NCBI RefSeq assembly: GCF_042427585.1
Contig: NZ_JBHMFC010000105.1
Location: 132,775-196,774 of the forward strand
DNA: 64,000 bases
Source: Pseudalgibacter ostreae
GTDB taxonomy: Bacteria > Bacteroidota > Bacteroidia > Flavobacteriales > Flavobacteriaceae
Direction of reading: 5' to 3'
Shown: positions 25,661 to 35,718 of the stretch, piece by piece
Layout of the letters: the number at the start of each line of letters is the position of its first letter
Numbering within the stretch: position 1 is the first letter of the stretch
The notes under the pieces: model-generated
What the model was told of the DNA's origin: nothing
Databases searched by the model: none
The model's input: only the letters and a program-made list of their open reading frames with translations
Position numbers and translations under genes: made by a program

Positions 25661-28600
25661 TTAAAATGAAACATTTAAACCAAAACTGAATGTTCTATGC
25701 TTAGGATAAGCAGAGTAATCAATACCTGGAGTAATTAACGAGCTCTCAACAGATACTTCTGGATCAAAACCAGAATAGTCTGTCCATGTAATCAAGTTTT
25801 GGCCCGAAAGGGATAACTCTATACTGTTTAAGCTCAATTTTTCTACTACATCTTTAGAGAACCTGTACGAAAGATTTATTGTTTTTAACCGTATATAAGA
25901 ACCATCTTCTATCACTCTAGACGACACATCTTGAAATCCTTGTCCACCAGCTCTATATAAATCGGTATCTTGATTTTCTGGAGTCCATCTGTTTAAAGTA
26001 GAAGCTAATTGATTTTGATTTGGTCTATCCATGCTTTCAAATATCAATCTGTTGGCGTTTAATATATCATTTCCGTAAGACCATTGTAAAAAGGCACTTA
26101 ATTGGAAGTTTTTATAGCTAAACGTGTTTCCAAAACCACCAAAATGTTTTGGTAAAGCATTCCCGATAATAGTTTTGTCTGCACCTGTAATTTGTCCGTC
26201 TCCATTCAAGTCTTTGAATTTTTCGTCTCCAGCTTGATGACTTTTATAACTTGGTTGTCCAGACACCAAAGTGTGTGTAGAAGCATCTGAATCATAATTA
26301 ACAAAATCTGATGGTTGATAAACTCCATCGGATACATAACCATACATATTACCTAGTGCCATACCTTCTTCCACAATAAATTGTTGGGTACTTAGCAACC
26401 TGTAATAATTTGGCTGTCCAAAAATAGGCTTACTTTCTGGTAAAGACTCAATGGTGTTTTGGTTGAAAGAAATATTAAAATCTGAGGTCCACATAAAGTT
26501 TTTAGTTTTAACGTTCACAGTGTTTAAACTAAGCTCTAAACCTTTATTTCTTACTTGTCCGGAATTAACCCATATAGACGAGTACCCTTGAGACAATGCT
26601 GCATCTGCATTAATAAGAAGATCATTAGTGTCTTTTTGGTAAACTTCTAAAAGTAAAGACACACGATCTTTAAAGAAGCCCATATCTAAACCAATATTAT
26701 ACTGCTCAGTCGTTTCCCAAAACAAGTCTGGATTCGCACCAAAACTAGTAGGACGTTGGCCCGAAACGGTTTGTCCGTTATAAAAATAAGATGCATCGCT
26801 ATCGGTTAAGAATTCAAATCTTGCCGTACCAGGAATCCTATCATTACCTGTTTTACCGTACCCTGCTTTAAATTTTAACTGAGAGAACACATTTAAGTTT
26901 TTAATAAAGTCTTCTCTATCGGCATTCCAAGATACTGCTGCAGATGGGAAATATCCAATTCTATTTTGTTTAGGGAAATTGGACGATCCGTCACGTCTTA
27001 AAGATGCTGTAAACAAATACTTTCCTTTATAACCATAGTTAACTCTTCCTAAAACTGAAAATATTCTAGATTCCTCAGAGTCATTGATATCGTCAGAACT
27101 ATCTAAAGTTCCACCATCCATAGAATTGATTCCTAAATTTTCAAGATACTTTGGAATGTCTATAGACTTGAACCGTGTTCTTGAATTCTTTCTAACATTT
27201 AAAGTAACCCCAACAAGTCCATCTATAGCGTGATCATTAATTTTCTTTTTATAATTTAAGGTGTTTACAGTAGAGAAGTTTTTCCATCTTTGGGTATCCA
27301 TGTTTCCATTAATACCATCAATTTTATTTACCAATCGACCGTAAACTGTATTACTATTATTAAACGTTCCTGTGTTTCTAAATTGGCTACTAAAGCTACC
27401 TTTAGTTTCTAAAGTAAAGTCTGAGTTTAATTTATACTTTAAACTTAAGTTTGCTATAAACTGGTCGTTTTCACGTTTTCTGTATTCATTTTTTAAAGAC
27501 ACAATCGGGTGCCAACTTACAATGTTTACCAAATCATATTCATCACTAACTTGATCTAATGGATCATAGCCTGCTGGGTAATCGATAAATTTATTGGCAA
27601 CGTTGTTATAGGTAATCAAGTTTCTCATAAAGGAATACGATGATGTTCCTGCCACATCTAAGCCTGTTTGTATATAATTGGTATAAAGCACATCGAAAGT
27701 AGCATCTAGTTTTTCATTTACTTTATGATTAACGGTTATTCTACCATTCAATCTATTGTATTCTGAATTTAGTAACGATCCTTGATCTTCAACCGCATTT
27801 ATAGAGGCGTTCAACCTTGTTTTATCGCCCCCACTTGAAATGTTCAACTTATGGGTTTTGGAATAAGCAGTTCTAAAAGCTTCATCTTGCCAATCTCTAC
27901 CTTTAACATTTTTATAATCTTCAAGACCACCTACTTTAGTGCTCAGTCCATCTTCATCGTAAACAGAAAAGAAACGTGTAGATGTACTGTTTTCATTAAT
28001 TTCAGAAGAAAGCTTTAAAAAATCATAAGGTTCTAACACGTCTAATGTATTAGACACGTTTTTAACATCCAATCGGGTTTCATACGAAATTTTAGTTTTC
28101 CCTGTTTTAGCACGTTTTGTTGTTATAATGATAACCCCATTAGCCCCCCGAACACCATAAATAGCTGTTGCAGATGCATCTTTTAAAACAGACATGGTTT
28201 CAATATCTGAGGGGTCGACAATACCAGGATCAAAGTTTTCCATAATAAAGCCATCCATAACATATAAAGGAGAGTTATCGCCATTTACCGTGTTACCGCC
28301 TCTTATTACAATATTCATTCCGCTTCCTGGCTCACCACCTCCAGAACTTACTTGCACACCTGCAACACGTCCTGCTAGCGCTTCGTCGAAATTGGCAACG
28401 GGCGCCTCGGTTAATTTGTCCATTTTCACAGAAGCTACAGAACCTGTAAGGTCTTTTTTCTGTACGCTACCATATCCTATTATAACCACATCATCCAATT
28501 GCTGAAGATCGGGCTCTAAAGTAACGTTCATGATCGATTGGTTATCTATAGGTTTTTCAATTGTTTTATAACCAATATAACTAAAGGTTAAAAACGCTTT

Positions 28601-28837
28601 AGATTTTACCTTAATGGAAAACTTTCCATCAAAATCTGTAGTGGTTCCATTTAATGTCCCTTTTTCCAACACGTTGGCACCAGGAAGTGGCAAACCAACC
28701 TCATCGGTAATCGTACCGGTAATTGTTTTTACTTGAGCGTGAGTAGAAAAGCTACATAATGCAACAAATAAAACCATCAAGAAAACGATTTTATTGCTTT
28801 TCGGTTTAATTGAGAATAGTTTAAAATGATTTTTCAT
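25661..28837 (-). CDS. SusC/RagA-type TonB-dependent outer-membrane transporter
   Basis: 1058 residues. Signal peptide (1-35), then a carboxypeptidase-regulatory-like domain (about 36-120, VKTITGTITDEVGLPLPGAN), the linker DDVVIIGYGSVQKKDLTGS, the plug domain (about 130-245, VIRGGNTVNGDNSPLYVMDG) and a 22-strand barrel ending in a C-terminal Phe (FGLNVSF). It imports oligosaccharides using TonB energy in complex with SusD. The upstream region has two 15-bp repeats 22 bp apart and a -7-like TCTGTTTG (28895-28888), placing the likely activator site over the missing -33. It is the first gene of the transport unit, downstream of the HTCS gene. Confidence 0.94.
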   Translation of the reverse strand: MKNHFKLFSIKPKSNKIVFLMVLFVALCSFSTHAQVKTITGTITDEVGLPLPGANVLEKGTLNGTTTDFDGKFSIKVKSKAFLTFSYIGYKTIEKPIDNQSIMNVTLEPDLQQLDDVVIIGYGSVQKKDLTGSVASVKMDKLTEAPVANFDEALAGRVAGVQVSSGGGEPGSGMNIVIRGGNTVNGDNSPLYVMDGFIMENFDPGIVDPSDIETMSVLKDASATAIYGVRGANGVIIITTKRAKTGKTKISYETRLDVKNVSNTLDVLEPYDFLKLSSEINENSTSTRFFSVYDEDGLSTKVGGLEDYKNVKGRDWQDEAFRTAYSKTHKLNISSGGDKTRLNASINAVEDQGSLLNSEYNRLNGRITVNHKVNEKLDATFDVLYTNYIQTGLDVAGTSSYSFMRNLITYNNVANKFIDYPAGYDPLDQVSDEYDLVNIVSWHPIVSLKNEYRKRENDQFIANLSLKYKLNSDFTLETKGSFSSQFRNTGTFNNSNTVYGRLVNKIDGINGNMDTQRWKNFSTVNTLNYKKKINDHAIDGLVGVTLNVRKNSRTRFKSIDIPKYLENLGINSMDGGTLDSSDDINDSEESRIFSVLGRVNYGYKGKYLFTASLRRDGSSNFPKQNRIGYFPSAAVSWNADREDFIKNLNVFSQLKFKAGYGKTGNDRIPGTARFEFLTDSDASYFYNGQTVSGQRPTSFGANPDLFWETTEQYNIGLDMGFFKDRVSLLLEVYQKDTNDLLINADAALSQGYSSIWVNSGQVRNKGLELSLNTVNVKTKNFMWTSDFNISFNQNTIESLPESKPIFGQPNYYRLLSTQQFIVEEGMALGNMYGYVSDGVYQPSDFVNYDSDASTHTLVSGQPSYKSHQAGDEKFKDLNGDGQITGADKTIIGNALPKHFGGFGNTFSYKNFQLSAFLQWSYGNDILNANRLIFESMDRPNQNQLASTLNRWTPENQDTDLYRAGGQGFQDVSSRVIEDGSYIRLKTINLSYRFSKDVVEKLSLNSIELSLSGQNLITWTDYSGFDPEVSVESSLITPGIDYSAYPKHRTFSFGLNVSF

Positions 28838-28887
28838 TTCTGTATCTAGTTTAATTAGAGTTTTAATTTAACGTAAAATTATGAAAT

Positions 28888-28942
28888 CAAACAGAGTTCC
28901 AAGGGGGGGATGGCGTTCATAGAACTGGGGGTAGCTGTTCTT
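28888..28942 (-). promoter_or_regulatory. susC promoter region with candidate HTCS-binding direct repeat
   Basis: Plus-strand elements GGGGATGGCGTTCAT (28906-28920) and GGGGTAGCTGTTCTT (28928-28942) lie 22 bp apart. A near-consensus -7, TCTGTTTG on the minus strand (28895-28888), is 10 bp downstream, with no TTG at -33. This is the arrangement expected for an activator-dependent promoter. Transcription would start near 28881. Confidence 0.65.
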
Positions 28943-29032
28943 TTTCAACCAAAAAAGCATTGATTATAAGCCTCTTGCTCAAATGTTAAAGAAAAAACAA
29001 AAAAAACACGATAAAGGTAATGGGCAATTTGC

Positions 29033-32000
29033 TTAATTATCTGTACGTTCACTTTCTGAATCGACACCATGGTTTTGGCGGTATTCTGAAGGCAGTTCAT
29101 TAAATAATTTTTGAAAGGATTTTCTGAAATGTTTAAGGTCGTTAAATCCAAGATCAAACGCTATTTCAGAGATATTTAATTGGGATTGTGCAATTAATTG
29201 TCCGGCACGTTTTAATTTTATAGTTCTTATAAACTCCGTTAGGGATTGATCGGTGAGTGCTTTCAGTTTTCTATAGAGTACCGATCGGCTCGTTCCCATT
29301 TCGTTAATAAATTCATTAACCCCAAATTCTGAATTAGATAAATTATCTTCCACCAAACTGATGGCTTTTTGTAAAAACACTTCGTCTGCAGAAGTAACGG
29401 TAAGCTCTTTTGGTTGAAGAATAATATCTTTTCTAAACTTATTGATAAGACTTTTTCTAAATTTCAATAAGTTACGAACTCTCATTTCTAAAATATGCGC
29501 ATCAAAAGGTTTTGTGATATAAACATCTGCACCTAAAGCATAACCTTGTTTCTGTGCATCTTCAGAAGTTTTCGCAGTTAAAAGAATTACAGGGATATGA
29601 CTTGTTATAATGTTCGACTTTATTTTATCACACAGGGTTACACCATCCATTATTGGCATCATAACATCGCTAATAATTAAGTCTATATCCTTATTTTTAG
29701 CAATTTCTAAAGCTATTTCTCCATTCTCTGCTTCTAATATGTTATTTTTCTCTTCAAATATCTCTTTAATAAACCGCCTTACCTCTGCATTGTCTTCAAC
29801 CAATAAAAGGGTGGGCTTCGATTTGTTTAGTTCCACCTCACTTTCTTCGGGCTCATCTGTTAAGGGATTGTGCATTAATACATCTGGATTTTTTAAATAG
29901 AATGAATTGTCCTGATTCATTTCTGCAGACTCAGAAACCATTTCGCTATCTTTTAAGTGCTGTTTCCCTAAGGGCAATAGCACGGTAAACGATGCACCTT
30001 CCCCTTCTTTACTCTTTACCTTAATACTACCATGATGTAATTTTACTAAATTTTTACATAGCGCTAAACCAATGCCCGTTCCTACACGTTGGTTTTCATC
30101 TTCACCTAACTGATAATATCTTTCGAAAATAGCTTTTCGGTTTTTTTCAGGAATGCCTTTACCCGAATCTTTTATTACCAACTTTAAATACTCTGTAGTA
30201 TTGAGTATTTTTCGTTTTTTAGAAACAGTGGATACCGTTATCGATATTTTCTCACCATCTGAAGTAAACTTAAAGGCATTGGATAATAGATTAAACACTA
30301 TTTTTTTAAGATTGATTTTATCAAACCACACTTGGATATCGGTATCCGAACTATCAAAAGTATAGGTTATCTCTCTTACCCTAGCCAGTTCTTCAAAGGA
30401 AAGTTTTATGTTTTCTATAAACGGAACAATGTTGCTTTTAGAAGCATTAAGATGAAGCTTGCCCGATTCACTTTTTCTAAAGTCCAAAAGTTGATTGATC
30501 AATTGCAACAGGACGCTTGCATTTCTGTGCATGATTTCATGCTGCTTCTGGACAAAATCATTCCCTATATTTTTACTCAGCATACGCTCTAAAGGCCCTA
30601 TAATTAACGTTAGCGGTGTTCTAAAATCATGCGAAATATTAGTAAACAACTTCAATTTCATTTGGTTAATTTCTTCAATCCTTTCTTTCTCCAGACGTTC
30701 TTGTTTTAATTCGTTTTTTTCATGAATCCGGATAAGAGTTTGTTTTCTTATAAACCACAACACCCCTATTACCATTAGGCTATAAATAAGATAGGCCCAC
30801 CATGTTTGCCAGGGTGCTGGTTTAATGATTACTTCTACAGATGCGCCCGCTTCATTCCACAAACCATCATTATTAGACGCTTTAACCCGAAAGAGGTAAT
30901 CTCCTGCATCTAAATTGGTATAGGTAGCCGATTTATTATTTCCAATATAATTCCAATCCGGATCAAAACCTTCTAGTTTGTAAGCATACTGGTTTTGGTT
31001 GGGTTGTGAATAGCTTAACGCCACAAAATTAAAACTGAACACATTTTGGTTGTGTTTTAATATTATTTTTTTGTTATCGCTATCTTTAGGTAAAAAGGGT
31101 TTGTTATTTACAGAAATAGAGGTTACAGAAACGGGGGGTATAAATTCATTTTCCACGATACCTTCTGGATCAAAATAATCGATGCCACTGGTACCTCCAA
31201 ACATAAGCTTGCCATTTTTTAACTTTAAATAAGCACCATAGTTATATTCATCTCCTATAAGACCATCCGATACATCAAAGTTTTTAAATTGCCCCGTATT
31301 TAAATCAAAACGGCTTAAACCTCGATTTGTGCTTAGCCAAAACACTTTAGAGCTTGTTGGTAAAATACTATATATAACTTCGTTGGGCAAGCCTTCTGTC
31401 ATACCATATCTTATACTTTTTTTGTTTGTAGCATCATAGTGATACAAGCCATCTCCTTCTGTTGCAACCCATAGATTTTGTTGGGCATCTTCATACACAC
31501 AAAGTATGGCATTTGGGCTATAAACCTCTTGCTTTTCTTTATACCTAATAGAGGTTATCTTTTTTGTTTTGATATTGATTTTAGCAAGACCTTTATCGCC
31601 TCCTAGTATTAAAATATTTTTATCTGAAGTTTTAGAAATGTTATAAACCAAGCTTCCAACCGTATTTAAAGGATCTGAAATCCTTGTGATTGTTTTTGAT
31701 GACACATCCATTACATTTACACCACCTCCCGACGTACCGATCCAAATATTGTTCTCATAATCTTCAAACAAAGCAATAACTCTATTATTGCTTAAGCTTG
31801 TACTATCGCCAGGTATATTATTATAAGATATAAATTCAAAGGGCTTTTTTTTAGGATTAAAAAACTGAAGACCGCCATCGTGCGTTCCAATCCAGAAATT
31901 TCCCTCTCGAGTCTGTATCATGGCCTTCACATTGTTTGTACTAAGGCTTTTAGGGTTGTTCTTATTGTGGGTGTAATAAGTAAATTGCCCTGTAGAAGTA

Positions 32001-33187
32001 TTAAGGAAGTTAATCCCGCCACCTTCTGTTCCTATCCATAGGTTTTGATTGGAATCTTCTACTATGGAGCTCACAACTTTATAATTGAGTTTGGAAGGAT
32101 TGCTCCCCGCCGAAAAGTGCTTGAACAGATCGAAACTTCTATCATAATAATTTACACCACCTGCATAGGTACCCAACCATATATCGCCTTTAGTATCCTC
32201 AAATATTTTATAGATAGAATTCTGGCTCAAACTATTCGGTTCGTTTTCGTCATGTAAATAGTGTGAAATGGTTTTTTTTTCACTATTCAGGATATATAGC
32301 CCCACATACGTTCCTATCCACAAATCTCCCCTTTGGTCTTGATGGATACTTCTAACCTCTTCATGAATTCCTGTAATACCCGTGGATTGTATTTTATAAG
32401 GCTCAAAAACCTGGCATTCTTCATTAAAAAGAAACAGACCATTTCTATACCCTAACCAAAAATTATTATCCGCATCTTTATATAGAACGGGAACATAGTT
32501 TATATTTCTTTCTTTAGAAGCCCCTTGAGGATAATCATAATGTTTAAAGTTTTGGTTTTTAGCATCGTAAACGTCTATATTTTCAGTATTACAAATCCAT
32601 AAATCACCATTATCGGCTAAAAACAAAGATCGAATCTGATTGTTCAAAATAGCATTTGAGCTTTCTTTTTCAGCAATAAAACGTATTGTTTTTCCTGTTT
32701 GCGTATTAAATTTTTCTAAACCATAGTTGGTCCCTAGCCATAAATGCCCATTTCCAGCAGAAGCAATACTCCAAATCTCATGATTGGAAATACCGTACTC
32801 ATTATTGGCCAGTTTAAATCTCTCGAAGCGGTCTTCTTCTGGAATATATTTGTTTAACCCATTAATGGTTCCTACCCAAAGCGTTCCTTCTTCATCTTCA
32901 AATAACGATTTTATAAAACTGTTGCTTATACTTTGCGGGCTTTGTGAGCTATGTCTGTATATTTTAAAATCGTGCCCATCATATTTATTTAATCCATCTC
33001 TAGTGCCAAACCATAAAAAACCTTTGGTATCCTGTAAAATACAAAGAACAGAACTCTGCGAAAGCCCTTCAATTAAAGAGAGTTGCTTAAATTTTAGGGA
33101 TTTAAACTCATTTTTCTGTTCTTGCCCATAAGCCCCACCTATTAATAAACATAAAAATAAAAATGTTAGGTATTTTTTAAAACTCAT
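29033..33187 (-). CDS. Hybrid two-component system regulator (HTCS) of the PUL
   Basis: 1384 residues. Signal peptide (1-22); two seven-bladed propeller sensors of Reg_prop repeats (LWFGTRDGLNKYDG, LWVGTINGLNKY and others, to about 670); Y_Y_Y domain (about 690-780); one transmembrane helix (about 797-812); histidine kinase with SHDFRTPLTL (His near 852) and NAFKFT/GTGIGLALCKN; response receiver with IISDVMMP (Asp near 1174); and an AraC-type HTH (about 1280-1375). All modules needed for signalling are intact. HTCS proteins bind an oligosaccharide in the periplasm and activate the adjacent susCD operon. It precedes susC on the same strand, with a 195-base gap containing the candidate binding repeats. 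Confidence 0.95.
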   Translation of the reverse strand: MSFKKYLTFLFLCLLIGGAYGQEQKNEFKSLKFKQLSLIEGLSQSSVLCILQDTKGFLWFGTRDGLNKYDGHDFKIYRHSSQSPQSISNSFIKSLFEDEEGTLWVGTINGLNKYIPEEDRFERFKLANNEYGISNHEIWSIASAGNGHLWLGTNYGLEKFNTQTGKTIRFIAEKESSNAILNNQIRSLFLADNGDLWICNTENIDVYDAKNQNFKHYDYPQGASKERNINYVPVLYKDADNNFWLGYRNGLFLFNEECQVFEPYKIQSTGITGIHEEVRSIHQDQRGDLWIGTYVGLYILNSEKKTISHYLHDENEPNSLSQNSIYKIFEDTKGDIWLGTYAGGVNYYDRSFDLFKHFSAGSNPSKLNYKVVSSIVEDSNQNLWIGTEGGGINFLNTSTGQFTYYTHNKNNPKSLSTNNVKAMIQTREGNFWIGTHDGGLQFFNPKKKPFEFISYNNIPGDSTSLSNNRVIALFEDYENNIWIGTSGGGVNVMDVSSKTITRISDPLNTVGSLVYNISKTSDKNILILGGDKGLAKINIKTKKITSIRYKEKQEVYSPNAILCVYEDAQQNLWVATEGDGLYHYDATNKKSIRYGMTEGLPNEVIYSILPTSSKVFWLSTNRGLSRFDLNTGQFKNFDVSDGLIGDEYNYGAYLKLKNGKLMFGGTSGIDYFDPEGIVENEFIPPVSVTSISVNNKPFLPKDSDNKKIILKHNQNVFSFNFVALSYSQPNQNQYAYKLEGFDPDWNYIGNNKSATYTNLDAGDYLFRVKASNNDGLWNEAGASVEVIIKPAPWQTWWAYLIYSLMVIGVLWFIRKQTLIRIHEKNELKQERLEKERIEEINQMKLKLFTNISHDFRTPLTLIIGPLERMLSKNIGNDFVQKQHEIMHRNASVLLQLINQLLDFRKSESGKLHLNASKSNIVPFIENIKLSFEELARVREITYTFDSSDTDIQVWFDKINLKKIVFNLLSNAFKFTSDGEKISITVSTVSKKRKILNTTEYLKLVIKDSGKGIPEKNRKAIFERYYQLGEDENQRVGTGIGLALCKNLVKLHHGSIKVKSKEGEGASFTVLLPLGKQHLKDSEMVSESAEMNQDNSFYLKNPDVLMHNPLTDEPEESEVELNKSKPTLLLVEDNAEVRRFIKEIFEEKNNILEAENGEIALEIAKNKDIDLIISDVMMPIMDGVTLCDKIKSNIITSHIPVILLTAKTSEDAQKQGYALGADVYITKPFDAHILEMRVRNLLKFRKSLINKFRKDIILQPKELTVTSADEVFLQKAISLVEDNLSNSEFGVNEFINEMGTSRSVLYRKLKALTDQSLTEFIRTIKLKRAGQLIAQSQLNISEIAFDLGFNDLKHFRKSFQKLFNELPSEYRQNHGVDSESERTDN

Positions 33188-33412
33188 TTTTCTCTTATTA
33201 TCGTTCTATTTAATCAGGATTCGCAATTTTATAAAGATAAAAATCAAAATGATGATAAAAGCTTTTTAGCACTAAAAAATTTCGTAAAAAAACCTATTTA
33301 AAATTATAAAAACCATATTGATTTTAGGTAAAAGGCGCTTTAAAACAATAGGATTGTTTGAATGATTATAAAAACCCATTATATCATCCCTATAAAACTA
33401 TAGCTAAAAAAA
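33188..33412. other. Intergenic region upstream of HTCS
   Basis: AT-rich, no gene. It should hold the HTCS promoter, but no complete TTG/TAnnTTTG pair was found. Confidence 0.4.
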
Positions 33413-33430
33413 TCCCGCTGTATAGCGGGA
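33413..33430 (-). terminator. Terminator after the GreA/Rnk-like gene
   Basis: TCCCGCT-GTAT-AGCGGGA hairpin; on the minus strand it is followed by TTTTTTT. It lies 79 bases after the stop codon at 33509. Confidence 0.8.
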
Positions 33431-33508
33431 CTCTGTAATACTTTATTTTAATATGTTTGGTTCTTCTCTACATATTAGCGAAATTACCTAGAGAACCGTA
33501 TTCTAAGC

Positions 33509-33922
33509 TTAAACACTAAACGCTTTCACTTGAGGTTTTTGTTCCACTTCTTCAATCTTAAGTGCTTTTACACCAGTAGGGAAATCCCAATTAACAACAT
33601 CGCCAACGGAATACCCAAATAAAGCAGCACCCATAGGGGTTAAGATTGATATTTTATTATTTTGTATATCTTTTTCTGAGGGCTGCACAATTTGTATGCT
33701 TTTTTCCCAGTTGTCGTCTGAAGACACTTTAACGATACTGTTTAAGCGCACCACATCCTCTGGCATATCTTTATCTTCTACAATTTTAGCAGATTTCATT
33801 TCATCAGAAAACTTCATTAAAGATTTATGGATAACATGGTTCCCTACATATCCAGAAATATTAAGAATGCTTTTTATATACACATATTCCTTTTTTTCAA
33901 GTATTAAATTTCCGTATTTCAT
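33509..33922 (-). CDS. GreA/GreB-type or Rnk-like transcription factor
   Basis: 137 residues. The C-terminal half, with VVRLNSIVKVSSDD, ISILTPMGAALFGYSVGDVV and a short closing strand, is the FKBP-like domain of GreA/GreB and Rnk. The N-terminal part is too short for the full coiled-coil tip of GreA and lacks its acidic tip residues in a clear form, so an RNA-polymerase-binding Rnk-like role fits better than transcript cleavage. It stands alone, ended by a hairpin terminator. A second, longer family member is frameshifted at 44615-45119. Confidence 0.72.
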   Translation of the reverse strand: MKYGNLILEKKEYVYIKSILNISGYVGNHVIHKSLMKFSDEMKSAKIVEDKDMPEDVVRLNSIVKVSSDDNWEKSIQIVQPSEKDIQNNKISILTPMGAALFGYSVGDVVNWDFPTGVKALKIEEVEQKPQVKAFSV

Positions 33923-34392
33923 TTTTTTAATTATTTATGGGTACTCCCCTATTATTTAGTTTCTTAGTTTTTTTATAGCAAATAGGATAAACAATAGTTT
34001 GTAAATCCAAAAAATATCAAATGATAACAGTCAAAATTAAAGCGCCTATTCTTTTAAATGGATTCTTATGAAATTCCAAGGATTTATGCCTACTGTATAT
34101 CTGGGATATGCCTAAGGGTGTTTACCTAACCCCTTTAGCCAATACATAACAAGGTGTTATGCTAAATCAATTATAATACATTAAAAATTATTCTAGTCAT
34201 TCTATTTCTAATTTCATTTCATTACAATTCAAAATAGAATAGCAATCTATATACCAAATAAAAAATTTAAAATAGATAGGATTTAAAACCCCTAATAAAC
34301 ATAGGGATATGAAATAAAAAAGAAATAGAATAAAAAATCGAACTGGTACAATATGACTCGGTCGACCCAAAAAGCATCAATCTTAAAGTAGT
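33923..34392. other. Intergenic region, no gene seen
   Basis: 470 AT-rich bases between the Rnk-like gene and the response regulator. No open frame of note, no clear terminator and no complete promoter were found. Confidence 0.45.
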
Positions 34393-35718
34393 TTATTCTG
34401 AAAGTTTTTGCCGGATAGTTTTTCGATCTATACCTAAAATTTCGGCAGCTTTTGTTTTATTATTATTTGTGGCATTTAAGACGTTTTGAATATGTCGCTT
34501 TTCCATTTCTTTTAAAGGCAGTAATCCTTCTTTAGGAAAATCGATATTAAATTTCAAGCTTTCAGGGAGATGCTCCACTTCAATCCCATTATCAGACATG
34601 ATAACGGCGCGTTGAATAACATTTTCCAGTTCTCTGATGTTTCCGGGCCAATCATAACGGCGAAGTACCGCAATGGCTTCTGGACTTATTTTCACAAACT
34701 TATCTTTATATTCTACTCCGTACTTGAACAAAAATTTATCAATCAATAAAGGGATATCTTCTTTACGCTCTCTTAAAGGCGCCACATGTATCTCTACCAC
34801 TGTAAGGCGATAATACAAATCTTCCCTAAACGTTTGTTTTTGTATCATATCCTTTAAATTGGCATTTGTTGCTGCAATTACACGCACATCTATTTTTTCT
34901 GCTTTTTGAGAACCAACCTTTAAAACTTCTTTCTCTTGCAATACTCGAAGCAATCGCGATTGTGCTGCTAATGATGCATTAGCTATTTCATCTAAAAAAA
35001 TGGTTCCGCCGTTGGCTGCCTGAAAAAAACCATTACGGTTCTGCTCTGCTCCTGTAAAAGCACCTTTGGTATAACCAAACAATTCCGATTCTAATAAATT
35101 TTCGGGAATACCGCCACAGTTTACTGCAATAAAAGGCGCACGGGAGAATTTACCTTGATAATGGATAGCACGCGCTACCAATTCTTTACCTGTACCACTT
35201 TCGCCTTTAATAAAAATAGTGGCTTTATTGTTTTTAACACGCTCAATAATTTGAATAACCGTATCTATTTTTTCTGAAACACCTATAATCTCACCATAAG
35301 AATCTTTAGGCTTAATGGGTAATGGGGCTTTCGTATTATTGATTTCCAATTTTGCCCATGCCCCATCCATAGCAACTTTCAATTCTTCTCTTGTAAAAGG
35401 CTTGGTAAGATATGCCACTACACCAGATTTAATGGCCGCTAAAGAGTCTTGTACCGAAGGATATCCCGTAACAACAAGTTTTGGAAGTTTAGGATAATGC
35501 TCTGATACAAATTTAATAAGCTCAAAACCATCAATTTCGGGCATTTTTAAATCTGTAATCAACAAATCAATAGGCGTATCCCTTAAAATAGTTACAGCTT
35601 CTTTTACAGAAACAGCTTTATAAGTATGATAATTCCAAGATTGAAGATGGCGTTGCAACAACTCCAAAATATTCATATCATCATCTACAATAAGTATGTT
35701 TTCTTTACGAAGTTTCAT
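34393..35718 (-). CDS. Sigma-54-dependent response regulator (NtrC type)
   Basis: 441 residues. Receiver (1-125) with Asp56 in LLITDLKMP and Lys in YLTKPFTREE; AAA+ domain (about 145-380) with Walker A GESGTGKE, the sigma-54-contact loop GAFTGA and Walker B GGTIFLDEI; and a Fis-type HTH (about 400-440, ILGIDRKTIRQKL). It activates sigma-54 promoters when phosphorylated. Its start overlaps the stop of the kinase gene by 4 bases (ATGA), so kinase and regulator are made together. No target promoter was identified in the window. Confidence 0.92.
   Translation of the reverse strand: MKLRKENILIVDDDMNILELLQRHLQSWNYHTYKAVSVKEAVTILRDTPIDLLITDLKMPEIDGFELIKFVSEHYPKLPKLVVTGYPSVQDSLAAIKSGVVAYLTKPFTREELKVAMDGAWAKLEINNTKAPLPIKPKDSYGEIIGVSEKIDTVIQIIERVKNNKATIFIKGESGTGKELVARAIHYQGKFSRAPFIAVNCGGIPENLLESELFGYTKGAFTGAEQNRNGFFQAANGGTIFLDEIANASLAAQSRLLRVLQEKEVLKVGSQKAEKIDVRVIAATNANLKDMIQKQTFREDLYYRLTVVEIHVAPLRERKEDIPLLIDKFLFKYGVEYKDKFVKISPEAIAVLRRYDWPGNIRELENVIQRAVIMSDNGIEVEHLPESLKFNIDFPKEGLLPLKEMEKRHIQNVLNATNNNKTKAAEILGIDRKTIRQKLSE

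Noticed and set aside
30153..30725. Several plus-strand frames inside the HTCS gene
   Set aside because: They are antisense to a fully conserved histidine kinase and have no independent evidence.
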